Assembly: GCA_001939145.1 (NCBI GenBank)
Contig: LSRX01001349.1
Span: 65,141 to 129,140, forward strand
Source of the DNA: Symbiodinium microadriaticum
Taxonomy: Eukaryota > Sar > Dinophyceae > Suessiales > Symbiodiniaceae
DNA length: 64,000 nt
Direction: 5' to 3'
Below are positions 1-10,997 of this stretch, one piece after another (the first letter of the stretch is position 1; every line of letters begins with the position of its first letter). A program made the translations under genes and the position numbers. The notes beneath the pieces were generated by a model. The model was given only the letters and a program-made list of their open reading frames with translations, searched no databases and had not been told where the DNA came from.

Positions 1-57
1 TTTATATTTAGAATCCTTAAGGTAATCCCAAAAAGGAACTGCTTAGGGGCCTATGGT
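1..57 (+). mobile_element. Family B palindromic element, cut by the window edge
   Basis: Right part of a copy: AGAATCCTTAAGGTAATCCC then AAAAAGGAACTGC and CCTATGG. Confidence 0.6.
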
Positions 58-620
58 TAAACACTGAATCCGAAACCTTAAGAACCCCTGAACCCCTAAA
101 CTCTAAGCCCCTTAAACCCCTAAATTCCCTAAACCCCTAAACCCTTAAACACCCGAAATTCCCTAAACTCCCTGAACCCGGAAGCCCCTATAAACCCTAA
201 ATGCTTCCAGCGGACCGTGGAGTCGATACTCCACAAGCACCAAGAAGAGGCCCTCCAGCGCGCTTAAGGTGAGGGTTTAGCGCTTAGGGTTTAGGGTTTT
301 AGGGTTTTAGGGTTTAGGCTTTAGGGATTAGCTTGGTATGAAATTAGCAATAACAGTAGCAAAGGATTTACATAATCAGAGTTTTTGAAATCAATAATGA
401 CAAGAGTTGTATTCAAAAACCGAGAGAATAGCTCGTAGCAAGGATAGTAGCAATAATACCTCGTAGCAATAGTGATAATGACAAGAAGAACAACAGCAAT
501 ACATCGCAGAGCCAGCGCCGGACCTGACCATGGCCTGATGACCAGCAAGCAGATCCGGCAGGTTTAGGGTTTAGGGTTTAGGGTTTAGGGTCTGAGAAAG
601 TACCCAGAAGCACAAGCATA

Positions 621-736
621 TGGGTATTTCTCTAAATGGGGGTCCCTTTATAGTAACTTTATGGGTCCCCAATGTAGTACGCGACCCTTATAAAAAGGAC
701 CCCCCCAAAAAGGGACCCTAATTTAGAGGTCTACCC
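621..736 (+). mobile_element. Family C palindromic element
   Basis: Arms GGGTATTTCTCTAAATGG and AGGGACCCTAATTTAGAGG then CTACCC. The interior is GGTCCCTTTATAG... Confidence 0.75.
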
Positions 737-2068
737 GTATTGTTTTGAAAACAGGACTTAGCTGTAACATCCTGGCTGCGAAGGCTCACTGACGGGCGAC
801 CTGTCATCCGTGCAAATCTAACCGCCCAAAGTCCGAACTCTCAACGAACGCCTCCAAACCCTAAACCCTTCAAACTGTATAAACTCTATAAATCCGAATC
901 CTAACCCTGAATCCCTTAACCCTAAGCCGTACAAACTCTAAACCCTAAGCCCCAACCCCCCAAAAGTCCGAACAGCGACCCCGAGACGCTTAGCGAGATG
1001 TCAGGCCTTCCTCCAGCGTCCGTCGGGCGAGGAGGAGTTCTTTTTTATAAAGTTATTCTTCCCTCCGCCTAAACCCTACACCCTAAAACCCTAAAGCCCT
1101 AAACCCTACACCCTAAACCCTACACCCTACACCCTAAANCCCGAGTCCGGAGCCTAAAACAAAAGAAAACCCAGCAAGGCCTCATCTACACACCCTGTGC
1201 TGCCTTTCGGTTTAGAGAAACATGGGTTTAAGGGTATCGTAGGGGGTGTGTTAGACCTGATATTCGTTGTGATCAGCTTGGTTCAACTCTCTGAATCGGT
1301 CATGTAAGGTTGATATTCTGGTTTATGGTTGGGGCGTTTTGCGGGGTCTGAACCCTATATATCACCCTCATGTTCCGACACACCTTTGAAGTGAGGCTCT
1401 TATGTACCCTAAACCCTAAACCCCTAAACCCTAAACCCCTCGCCACTGCCCTGTGACCAGTTTTCTGGAGCCGCCATCTGAAGCAGAGCCCTTCTGAACC
1501 TTACACTTAATATGGTGGGTTTAGGGTTTAGGATTTAGGGTAGAGGGCTATAGGGGCTTTGATTAAATACCGGGGTTGCCGGGGGCATTCAGCTGTAATT
1601 ATAGAGGGACTGGAAGGGATTGATATGACCAATTATTCCGACTTCTACACTAATGGTTTTGATTTAGGGGTTTATGTTTTCGGGTTTAAGGTTTAGGGTT
1701 TAGGGTTTAGGGTTTTGGGTTTTGGGTTTAGGGTTTAGGGCTTAGGGGTTTAGGGTTTAGGGTTTAGGGCCCTCAAACGTTCCACCTGCAAGCCAGGAGT
1801 ACGAGAGGGATCTGCGCAAAGCCATTGAAGCAAGTCTCAAGGATGCACCACCTGGTGTGCCCTGGCCCTGTAGTGCAGGAGGTGCTTGGCTATCCAACCT
1901 TTATGGTTTGATTTGGGGGTTCTGAAAGTTGTTGCATGATTTCCAAGTTTAAGAGCCCAAAACCCAAAACCCCACACCCGACACCTTAAACACAAATCAA
2001 ATCCTAAACCCCTGAGCCAGCACCCCTAAACCCCAAAGCCCCCTAAACCCCGAAAGCCCTAAAGCACC

Positions 2069-2136
2069 AAACCCTAAACCCTAAACCCTAAACCCTAAAC
2101 CCTAAACCCTAAACCCTAAACCCTAAACCCTAAACC
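2069..2136 (-). repeat. Perfect telomere-type array (CCCTAAA)n
   Basis: About 68 bp of uninterrupted CCCTAAA, close to ten units. It is one of the cleanest arrays in the window. Confidence 0.9.
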
Positions 2137-3093
2137 CAACACCCCGACCGGCCTTGTTTGCTTGGGTTCTCAGGGAAGCCCATAGCGTCAGAACCTGGGT
2201 TTCTTCCTCGGTTTCCCAACCCCAACACCCTAAGCCCTAACCCCGAAACCCTTTAAACGCTATAAGCCCTAAACGCTGGAAGCCCTAAACCCTAACCCTT
2301 AAGCCCTAAACCGTCTCAGTAGATGAATGGCTGCACTTTAAACTGTTTGGGATAATATCATCTCTTATAGAACTGAGAGTGTCCCCTTTTTGTGCTTATG
2401 AACTCAGCAACTAAGCCGTAAGCTAAAACCGTAAGCCCCAAACCCTAACCCCTAAACCCTAACCCCTAAGCCCTAAACCGTAAGCCCTAAACTCTATGCT
2501 GTAAAGGCTGAAGCTTTAATTGACGTCCCCGGAATCCGGAGATCGTGGGTTCAGGGTTTAGAGTTTAGGCTTCAGGGTTTAGGGTGTAGGGTGTCGGGTT
2601 TAGAGTTTAGGATTCCGGGTTTGGGGTTTTAAGTTTCCGGGTTTAGGTTTAGCGTGCGTGTTCAGTGCCAGGGAAATTCGGGTCGAGGGCGTTCAGGTTA
2701 CAATAGGCGCCTGATGGATATGCAATCGTGTTTAGGGGTTCGGGTTTAGGGGTTTAGGGTTCGGGGTTTAAGTGACACGAAGGTTTGGGGTTTAGGGAGG
2801 TCCCCATATTATATAGCATAGTGCAATATACCCCCAAACACTATCCTAATTGTTAAGGTGCATGTGGAATGTCCAGTCTAAGGTTTCAAGTTTAGGGTTT
2901 TCGGGTTCAGGTCTCTGTCCGGTCTTCCATGAGTCCTCAGGGAGATAGGATAGGATCCGTAGGCCCATCCTATACACCGCAAACCCAAGCTGTGGCCAGG
3001 TTTTACTACTTTAAGGGTTCTACCCTACCAAAGTCAACCAAAACCTGTTTTTGGTAGGGTCAGTTTAAACTCTAGAGTTGGGTCGATATTCTG

Positions 3094-3187
3094 GTTGATG
3101 ATGTAAATCCTGCATAACCCATAAGGAAGATACCATCATTCCCATGGCTTAGGGCCCTTAAGGTAGTGCAGGATTTATATCATCAGC
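3094..3187 (+). mobile_element. Family A palindromic element
   Basis: Ends GTTGATGATGTAAATCCTGC and GCAGGATTTATATCATCAGC are inverted. The interior shares the family phrase TTAGGGCCCTTAAGGTA. Confidence 0.8.
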
Positions 3188-3918
3188 AGTAGTATGCTAC
3201 GAAAGAGGCGAGGTTCTTGTAGGTGACGCTTTAATATAGGAACCTGAGGGGGCAGTGACACGATTCCTTAGGCTTACTTTTCATACTAGTGTAGTGTGAA
3301 CTCCATCCATTTCTAAATTATTTGGACCCCTAAATTTCTGAACTCCAGATTGAGAGTAGTGTTTTTTTTTTTGTGGGGGGGCACGATGTTACTGGAATCG
3401 TATGTTTATCTGTTCAAGAAGGGAATACTGTCGCCGGGTATTCAAAGCTGTGCATTCCCCTCAGTCCTAAACACTAAATGCCTTTTCAGGTGGGTAGTTG
3501 CCGTTATAGGAGCCTTACAGAGGGTCTATAGACCTTATAGAAGCCTTGTAGAAGCCCTATATACCCTAAACTCCGCTCTCCACGTGTAGTTTCCTTTAAC
3601 GGTTGCGCCTGACATTCACAACATCTCTCCGCTCGGTTACGGAATCGTCCTCAAACCGAAAAAGTTTGAGACCGACCTAGCTAGTTGCTGCCAGGGTTTA
3701 GGGAGAACCCAAAACCCTAAACCCTAAACCCAAAACCTTAAACCCAAAACCCCTAAACCCAAAACCCCTGAACCCTAAATCCCAAATCAAGCCCACAGGA
3801 CCTAAATTCGAATTTTCGCCGGCCAAGTTCAGACCGAGCTTCCTTCAGAGGGACCGGGCAGGAGGGGGGGGGGAGCCCATGGCATCGATCTTCCAAGTGG
3901 TGCAGAGGCCTCGCTTCG

Positions 3919-4017
3919 GGTTTAGGGTTTAGGGTTCAGGGTTTAGGGTTTAGGGTTCAGGGTTTAGGGTTTAGGGTTTAGGGTTCAGGGTTTAGGGTTT
4001 CGGGTTTAGGGTTTAGG
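3919..4017 (+). repeat. TTTAGGG array with periodic TTCAGGG variant
   Basis: About 100 bp in which the variant unit TTCAGGG recurs every third or fourth unit among TTTAGGG, a small higher-order pattern. Confidence 0.85.
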
Positions 4018-4209
4018 GGGGCCTACAAGGGTAGTAGTAATTCGTATTAATTTATAAGGGCGCTTAAGGTTAAGGTCAAGGTTCGGCGTACTATGAGGGC
4101 GCTGGAGGGTTGAGGTAGAAGCCTGAGTATTTAGTGGTATGAGTCCTCAATGTTCCTCGTCCGTAAAGCTCCGGTATACTTACGCTGTAACATACATCAA
4201 CGAACTACG

Positions 4210-4308
4210 GTTGATGATATAAATCCTGCATTACTCAGAATAAGGAATATACCATAATTATCATAGTTTTGGGTCCTTGACGTAATGCAAAGGATTTATA
4301 TCATCAAC
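4210..4308 (+). mobile_element. Family A palindromic element
   Basis: Inverted ends GTTGATGATATAAATCCTGC / AGGATTTATATCATCAAC. An almost full-length, well-preserved copy. Confidence 0.85.
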
Positions 4309-4620
4309 GGTACCCCTGAATCCTAAACCCCTAAACTTTAAACCCCAACCCTAAACCCTAAACCCTAAACCCTAAAGAATTGATCCAAACTCCCTATAAA
4401 AATCTCGAACCCTAGAGCCGAAATTGCCCCAAATCCTAAACCCTAAACTCTAAACTCTACACTCTAAGCCCTAAGCCCTAAACTCTGAACTCTAAAGTCT
4501 AAGCTCTAGGCCCTCAGCCCTGCACCCTAAACCCTAATCCCTAAACCCCGAACCCTAAACTCTAAACTCTAAGCTTCCTATAAACCCTGAACCCTAGAGC
4601 CCCAGATCCCTCAACCTTAG

Positions 4621-4820
4621 GTGGCTTTTGGAGTTGGGGTTTAGGGTTTAGGGTTTAGGGTGGTTTTTGAAGTTGTTGGGGTTGAGGGTTTAGGGTTTAG
4701 GGTGGTTTTTGAAGTTGTTGGGTTTAGCGTTTAGGGTGGCTTTTGAAGTTGTTGGGGTTTAGAATTTAGGGTTTAGTAAGTGTTTTGAAGTTGTTGGGGT
4801 TGAGGGTTTAGGGTTCAGGG
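4621..4820 (+). repeat. Minisatellite with telomere-motif core, five units
   Basis: Units begin at 4621, 4660, 4702, 4736 and 4780 (34-44 bp each). Each joins a GTGGTTTTTGAAGTTGTTGG-like half to one or more TTTAGGG units. The telomere motif has become part of a longer tandem unit. Confidence 0.85.
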
Positions 4821-5040
4821 CTCAAGGATACAACGACTAACTGCGCAGGGTTGAGCAATGTGGATTGGCATTGTGGGCTGCAAGGGTTTTGTTAGGATCT
4901 CACGTGTATAACGAGGGTTTTATAGGGTTTCCGTCCAGTCGTGGGTTTGGGGTTTACTCAAACGATCGTTTGACTTAGTACATGGGTAGGCCTATTACGA
5001 ATTGGAGTTTAAGTGCCGTAAACCTGACCATATTCCTGTG

Positions 5041-5655
5041 TTTGGCAGCGTGGGTTAAGGCTGGAATGTCTGTGCTTGCTGCAGAAATGGTCTTGTTCCG
5101 AAAGGATTAAAATGTAAATTGCCATGGCACGATGTACCTGCCAAACCACGGTTTGGAGCTTCACCCATAAGGTAGGGGTTAGATGTTAAGGGATTAGGAA
5201 TGGGTATAATTGTTTGGCCACGCCACAACTTACTCGCTGTCATGTGCCAGGAAGAATTGCTTGCACAACATCACAAAATGGCCCGCCGCCTTGCGCACAG
5301 AAACACTGGGCTCAAGTGCTCCACATGGCCTACGAACGAGACGTGTGACCGCTTGGCAAGGCTACGACTCGCGTGGCAGGATTACGAGGGATCCAAATGG
5401 AGCTGGGCAACCCAGGGATCCCCCGCACGATGGCATTTGTGCTTGCTGTGCCATATCACGAAATGAGGACAGGTGAGGCACATGCAGCCACCTGCACACG
5501 TACCTTCTTGCCTGACTTTCAGGATGGCCGCGAGGCGCACAACTGCTTCAGTGCTCCTGCGGTGGCTTGGGCCAGCCGCCTGCCAGTCGGCACCTTATTG
5601 GAAGCTCAACGACCGGATCCGCGGTAAGCTCACTGCTCAAAGGCGAAGGAGCCGA
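5041..5655 (+). other. Unique island, possible gene fragment of unknown function
   Basis: About 600 bp with no telomere motifs and several overlapping open frames on the plus strand. One frame runs from 5200 through a single stop at 5464-5466 and on to 5655, with Trp- and Cys-rich stretches. No family is recognised. The downstream edge grades directly into CCCTAAA units at 5658. Confidence 0.3.
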
Positions 5656-6029
5656 TGAATCCCAAACCCCTAAACCCTAAACCCCTAAACCCTAAACCCC
5701 GGAACCCTAAACCCCGAAACCCTAAACCCCTAAACTCTTGGGGCTCGACGACCTTCTCCTCCGCAGATTTGCCCTGGACCCCACCTTTCTTAGCTGGGAG
5801 GCCCTTGTGGCTCTCAGCAGGCTTCGCGTAGCCCGGCGGTGGGCCCGAAACCCTAAATCCCAAACTCCCCAAGCCCGAAATCCTACACCCTATATCCTAA
5901 ACCCTAAGCCCAGAAAAGTTGGGGTCGGTCAATGGTTATTCCTTCGGTTTAGGGTTTAGGGGGTTAGGGTTTTCGGGGTTTAGGAGTTTGGTGGTTTAGG
6001 GGTTTAGGGGTTGAGGGTAAAGGGTTTAG

Positions 6030-6123
6030 GTTGATGATAAATCCGTCAGTACTCAGAATAAGGAGAATAGACCCTAATTCCCGTAGTTTAGGGTCCGTAG
6101 GGTACTGCAGGATTTACATCAAC
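6030..6123 (+). mobile_element. Family A palindromic element, diverged
   Basis: Left end GTTGATGATAAATCCG and right end CAGGATTTACATCAAC. The interior TTAGGGTCCGTAGGGTA matches the family. Confidence 0.75.
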
Positions 6124-6702
6124 GACCGTGAGGGCTCCTTCGTTTTCATATGCAACAAGGTACCCGAAAGCCCGCTTCGAATGATGAGTGCGCCTATGTT
6201 AGGGTGACGAGGTTCAGGGTTTAGGGTTTAGGGTTCAGGGTTTAGGGTTTAAGGTTTAGGGTTTAGGGTTTAGGGTTAGGGCTTTTCGGCCAACTAGGCT
6301 GCAGCAGTGCCTGGACTTGTCGGTTTCAGTTTCTGCAACTCTTGAAGCCCTAAAGCACAAGGGCCCTAAAGCGTAAAGCCGAAACCCGCAAACCCTACGC
6401 GCACCTATTGAGCCCGCACGCCGACAGCGAAAAGCCTTCATCCGAATCTCTTCTACACCCTTTTAAACACTGAACCCCCAACCCGACACGCTATAAAATT
6501 ACCATAAAGCCCTGTAGACGTCTATAAAGCCTTGTAGAACCCCAGCAAGCAGCCATGTGTAATTCTTGATCTCGAAGCCGAAAACCCCGAAAGTTTCTGA
6601 ATACGAACCCTCCGTTCCCCAAGTCGAAAATTCGGCGATGCGGCCGTTGACGCAAACATGCCTTAAACCCCACACCCCGAAACACCACCCAAAGCAATAA
6701 AG

Positions 6703-6828
6703 CCCCGAAACATCATCCTCAACCCTAAACCCGAAACACAGCCCTAAACCCCGAAACACAGCCCTGAACCCTGCCCTAAACCCCGAAACATCATCCTCAA
6801 CCCTAAACCCGAAACACAGCCCTAAACC
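6703..6828 (-). repeat. Tandem duplication, about 78-bp spacing
   Basis: A block of about 48 bp (CCCCGAAACATCATCCTC then CCCTAAACCCGAAACACAG) occurs at 6703 and again at 6781, embedded in CCCTAAA-type units. Confidence 0.75.
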
Positions 6829-7189
6829 CTGCCCTAATCCCCGGAACACGGCCCTAAACCGCCGCAACTTGTCCATTTACCTTGGCTCAAGTCTTACAGT
6901 GAACGGCTCTGAGCTCGCCGGGGCGCTGCTGGCGGGCTCTAGGGTCGGAGCTATAGTTCACGATTCAGGCCCTTTACCCTAAACCCTATAAGCCCTAAGC
7001 CCTTTAGCCTTCTTCTCTGTGTTCACAGAGACCCCCCTACCCCACTACCCAAAAAAGGATGTAGACGATAGATCCCGAAGATGCCTGTGTTAGTTCTATG
7101 CCTCAACCCATTTAAGCCTTATAGACTTACAGAGCCCTCAGGCTTTAGGGCTTAGGGTCTAGTTATCTGCTGTAGTCAGTAATCCTACG

Positions 7190-7285
7190 GTTGATGATAT
7201 AAATCCTGCATTACCCATAATAAGGATTAGACCATAATTGCCATAGTTTAGGATCCTTAAGGTCATGCAGGATTTATATCATAAA
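7190..7285 (+). mobile_element. Family A palindromic element
   Basis: Begins CTACGGTTGATGATATAA and ends ATGCAGGATTTATATCATAA. The right tip is degraded. Confidence 0.85.
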
Positions 7286-7689
7286 CCCTAGAACCAGCAT
7301 CTGAGCTTCAGGGACTCTGGATATCTCTGGCGAGTTCAACAGGTCGCAGAGAATCTAGAGCCCGGAGCGGGTGTGCACTTGGCCACCGGTGAAGCCATGG
7401 TGGACCAGGCGATGGCTGAATTCTTTGGGATGTCTTGGCTTTGAAGGGTTTTAGGGTTTCAGGGTTTAGGGTTTAGGGTTTGGGAGTTTCGAAGTTTAGG
7501 GTTTTGAGTTGGGGGTTTAAGAGCTCCGGGTTCACGGGTTTAGGTTCAGGGATTCCTACTTCTCTGCACGATTGCGCTGTGGCTGCTGGCTTGGGGTGAC
7601 GGCTTGGGATTGAGAGTGTCTTCGGGGTGGAGGGTATCGCAGTTGGGGGTTCGAATGCAGCATGCGGAGGTTTTTTTTGGGATTTGGCA

Positions 7690-8010
7690 GATTCATTCAT
7701 GCGAATAAGGCTTATTGAATAAGGACGCTACTACCACCGCTACCACCACAACTACCAACGGCTATTCTAAAAGGCACAAGCGTAGTATTGAGACCCAGAT
7801 AACAATATTGCGGCATCCTCGTTGTACTCGCAATCTTCTGATACTGTAATATTTGCCAAAGCCCGTTCTCGCTATGAATGAAGACACCCGCAGTAAGCCA
7901 AGATACGGATTCCTGAAGAAGAGGAGTGCATCGCCGTGGTGACCACGCTTGTGCTGGTCTATGGCACCTTCTTGATGCTGCGACTCGCCTTTGGGGATTT
8001 TGGCGTTCAG
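7690..8010. other. Unique spacer, nothing recognised
   Basis: Telomere-motif-free sequence with a short imperfect CTACCACCG trinucleotide run (about 7729-7755). There is no long open frame and no palindromic element. Confidence 0.4.
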
Positions 8011-8162
8011 GAAGTTTAGGGTTTAGTTTCGAATTTAAGGTTTAGGGGTTTGGGCTCTACAGATACGGTTTAGGGAGTAGGGCTTAGCCCTACGCTATCC
8101 CCATGGTGTAGGTACCGAGGCTCCAGCGATTTTGGAGGTTGGGGATCTTGTGTGTGTTCTTC

Positions 8163-8592
8163 TATAGGGCCCCTAAACTTAAACCCTAAACCCTAAGCCC
8201 TAAACCCTATGCCTTAAACCCTAAACCCTAAACTCTAAGCCCTAAACCCTAAGCCCTAAACCCTATGCCTTAAACCCTAAACCCTAAACTCTAAGCCCTA
8301 AACCCTAAACCCTAAGCCCTAAACCCTAAACCCGAAGCCCTAAGCCCTAAACCCTAAACCCTAAACCCTAAGCCCTAAACCCTAAACCCTAAGCCCTAAA
8401 CCCTAAACCCGAAGCCCTAAGCCCTAAACCCTAAACTCTAAGCCCTAAACCCTAAGCCCTAAACCCTAAACCCTAAACTCTAAGCCCTAAACCCTAAACC
8501 CTAAACCCCTAAACCCCTAAGCCCTAAGCCCTAAGCCCTAAACCCTAAGCCCTAAGCCCTAAACCCTAAGCCCTAAGCCCTAAACCCTAAAT
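8163..8592 (-). repeat. Longest telomere-type array, CCCTAAA/CCCTAAG mixture
   Basis: About 430 bp of 7-bp units, roughly 60, mixing CCCTAAA, CCCTAAG, CCTTAAA, CCCTATG and ACTCTAA variants. Blocks of several units are themselves repeated (for example 8181-8235 and 8236-8295), so the array probably grew by segmental duplication after variants arose. Confidence 0.9.
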
Positions 8593-8610
8593 AGGGCTTT
8601 CTCCTGTAGT

Positions 8611-8722
8611 CTCTCTAGTTCTAGGTAGGGAATGGGGGAATGGGTTATTGGGACTACTAAAGGGGACCTTCAGGGACTATCATAGGGATCCATTCCCCCA
8701 TTCCCTACTAAGAACCAGAGAG
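8611..8722 (+). mobile_element. Family E palindromic element
   Basis: CTCTCTAGTTCTAGGTAGGG to CCCTACTAAGAACCAGAGAG, with an AATGGGGGAATGGG / CATTCCCCCATT inner arm. Confidence 0.85.
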
Positions 8723-8835
8723 TAGTGGGTTTCAGGTCGACGTTGTTTTGGGGTCAGACCAACCCCTACGGCCTGGACCCTAAGCCCACAGCGCAAGACC
8801 AAAAGCCCTAAAAGAGACTCCCTTACGGGTTTAAG

Positions 8836-8978
8836 GTTTTAGGGGTTAGGGGCTTTAGGGTTTAGAGTTTTAGGGTTTAGGGTTTAGGGTTTAGAGTTTT
8901 AGGGTTTTAGGGTTGAGGGTTTTAGGGTTTAGGGTTTTAGGGTTTAGAGTTTTAGGGTTGAGGGTTTAGGGTTTAGGG
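8836..8978 (+). repeat. TTTAGGG/TTTTAGGG array
   Basis: G-strand array mixing 7-bp TTTAGGG and 8-bp TTTTAGGG units with TTTAGAG variants. Confidence 0.85.
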
Positions 8979-9370
8979 GGTAACCGTTCCAGTAGTCAGT
9001 AGCCCTGCTAGTACCCCTGTAGTGGCTCTTACAGTGACTCCGATAGTAAGCCCGAACGCAACCCGAAGCCCAAGCCCGAAGCCAAACAAGGTTGAAGGTG
9101 GAGCAGCCGATAGCCGCTTTCACGACGTGTCGCCGATGCACTGTTTGTAGAATGGTTTAGAGTTCAAAGGTGTGGGGCGTGGGGGTAATAAAGGGTTTAG
9201 GAAATCTCCTAAACTCTTTTTGCGTGAAAGACTATAGAATTTGCAGAGGGGGTTCCGCGATTCACGGTGCTGAACATGCCTAATTTACGGGTTAGTTACC
9301 CCTTCGGGTTTGTGGTGAGAGATCAGGGTTTAGAGTTTGGGATTTGCGTGTCAGGGTTTCGAACACCAGA

Positions 9371-9420
9371 TTTCCCATAGTTTAGGGTCCTTAGGGTAGT
9401 GCAGGATTTATATCATCAAC
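9371..9420 (+). mobile_element. Family A palindromic element, right half only
   Basis: Only the interior TTTAGGGTCCTTAGGGTA and the right end TTTATATCATCAAC remain. A family C palindrome follows immediately. Confidence 0.75.
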
Positions 9421-9423
9421 AGT

Positions 9424-9510
9424 AGTCTAAATTAGGGTCCCGTTTAGGGTCCGGTGTGCATACTATCTTGGTGACATAAACAAGGGACCCTACTTGAGAG
9501 AACTACCCTC
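9424..9510 (+). mobile_element. Family C palindromic element
   Basis: Left CTAAATTAGGGTCCCG and right AGGGACCCTACTTGAGAG then AACTACCC. It abuts a half family A element. Confidence 0.8.
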
Positions 9511-9766
9511 TTAGTGAACCTCAGTAATAGAAATAGTAGTAGTAGGAGTTGTGGTTTAAGGTTTAGGGTTTAGGCCTTGGGGGTTTAGGGTTTATTGTAG
9601 TGTAGGGTTAGGAGTAGTAGGTTTAGGGTTTAGGGTTTTGGGTTTATTTTAGGGTTTGAGTTTAGGGCTTCCTGGTCAAGTTTCACCTCGGGCCCCCCGA
9701 GAAGCGCTGGATTGAAACTGTGCGCCCGGGGGGGGGGTGGGCGCTTCCTTAAGGCTCCTCTACGAA

Positions 9767-9899
9767 TCTAGGGGCCTTATAATTAATAGGTTTTTTGTTG
9801 TTTAGGGTTACCTATATGATTTGTAGGGGGGTTCCTTATTATGAAAATAGGATAATAGACCCCGAAACCCTATTCTCATGATTAAGGCCCCTATACTAC
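9767..9899 (+). mobile_element. Family G palindromic element
   Basis: CTAGGGGCCTTATAATTAAT and ATGATTAAGGCCCCTATA are inverted. The interior holds AAACCCTATTCTCATG. Confidence 0.75.
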
Positions 9900-10033
9900 A
9901 CAGATGGGTGGCCTCAGTTCTCGATGATAGGAGGGTTTTGGAAGTGTTGGGTTTCGGGGTTTTGGGGTTTAGGGTAGGGGCGCGACATCGTATCAGCGCC
10001 CCGAACCCCGATCCAAAAAGCCAGGAACCCTGG

Positions 10034-10147
10034 ACCCCGAACCCCTAAACCCTAAACCCTAAACCCTAAGCCCTAGACCCTAAACCCTAAGCCCTAGACC
10101 CTAAACCCTAAACCCTAAGCCCTAGACCTTAAACCCTACATCCTAAA
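10034..10147 (-). repeat. CCCTAAA/CCCTAGA array
   Basis: Units of CCCTAAA with a recurring AAGCCCTAGACC variant block present three times. Confidence 0.85.
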
Positions 10148-10223
10148 CCCTAAATCGAGGAACTCTGGACCCCGAACCTCGGAGCGGCCTCGAGCCCTGA
10201 AACGAACCCTGAACTGTAACACG

Positions 10224-10404
10224 GCTGATGATACAAATCCTGCATTTAACCCATAACGAGGAATAGACTAGACCATAATTCCCATAGCCTAGGGTCCTCA
10301 AGGTTGATGCTATAAATCCTGCATTTGACCCATAATATCAGGAATATACCATAAATTCCCATAGTTTAGGGTCCTTAAGGTCATGCAGGATTTATATCAT
10401 CCAC
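10224..10404 (+). mobile_element. Two family A elements in tandem
   Basis: A copy beginning at 10224 (GCTGATGATACAAATCCTGC) breaks off after its interior CTAGGGTCCTCAAGG. A second complete copy starts there at 10303 and ends at 10404. Confidence 0.8.
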
Positions 10405-10537
10405 AGCAGCTGCCTGTAGCCCAAAACCCTGCAGGGGTGGGTCGGTTGCGGCCCTCCGCACCGCAAATTGGCCCAAATCCCTGACGTTTCTAAGGACTTA
10501 GAGGATCAACCCTAGGTCCAAAGGGTCCATAGTCCCG

Positions 10538-10624
10538 GACTCATAGTCGTTCCTTTTTGTGGCTTATAGTTTAGGATCCTATAAAGCAATCCCAGAAAGG
10601 AACGACTATGGAGCCTATGGGTAG
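10538..10624 (+). mobile_element. Family B palindromic element, diverged
   Basis: Left arm CATAGTCGTTCCTTTTTG and right arm AAAGGAACGACTATGGAG are complementary. It ends CCTATGGGTA. Confidence 0.75.
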
Positions 10625-10639
10625 ACCCTAGACCCTATC

Positions 10640-10767
10640 CCTAGGCCCTAAACCCTAAACCCCCTAAACCCTAAACCCCCTAAACCCTAAACCCTAAACC
10701 CCCCAAACCCCTAAGCCCTAAACCCTAAACCCTAAGCCCTAAACCCTAAACCCCCTAAGCCCCAAAC
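10640..10767 (-). repeat. CCCTAAA/CCCCTAAA array
   Basis: C-strand array mixing 7- and 8-9-bp units with extra C residues. Confidence 0.85.
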
Positions 10768-10870
10768 CCTAACAAACTCCTAATAGAACGCCATTCTGAG
10801 GCTCATCCGTTCCGTCGGTGGCTTCGGGCAGATGGGCATCGCCGAGGTGTTGCCTGCGGGTAATCTGGGG

Positions 10871-10997
10871 GTGTAGGGTTTGGGGTGTAGGGTTTGGGGT
10901 TTAGGGTTTAGGGCTTCGGGTTTGGGGTTTAGGGTTTAGGGTTTGGGGTTTAGAGTTTAGGGTTTAGGGTGTAGGGTTTGGGGTTTAGGGTCTAGGG
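10871..10997 (+). repeat. G-rich array, TTTGGGG/TTTAGGG/TGTAGGG
   Basis: Telomere-like G-strand array with frequent TTTGGGG and TGTAGGG variants, ending at the direct repeat that flanks a family C palindrome. Confidence 0.85.

Larger units (their letters stand above)
1..5040. repeat. Mosaic of degenerate telomere-type repeats and small palindromic elements
   Basis: Alternating CCCTAAA-rich and TTTAGGG-rich tracts with variants such as CCCTAAG, CCCTACA and TTCAGGG, plus unique spacers. The dense tracts and MITE copies are listed separately. No gene is seen. One N lies at 1139. A truncated family B palindrome touches the left edge (about 1-57). Confidence 0.85.
5656..8162. repeat. Telomere-motif mosaic
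   Basis: CCCTAAA/TTTAGGG tracts on both strands, two family A palindromes and a short tandem duplication near 6700-6830. Open frames here translate the motif and are not genes. Confidence 0.8.

Noticed and set aside
5630-6876. Frames encoding repeated GLGFRGLGFR-like protein
   Set aside because: This is the direct translation of TTTAGGG units; similar peptides occur wherever the motif has no stop.
8163-8592. CRISPR-like regular array
   Set aside because: Units are contiguous 7-mers without unique spacers; it is a telomere-type tandem array.
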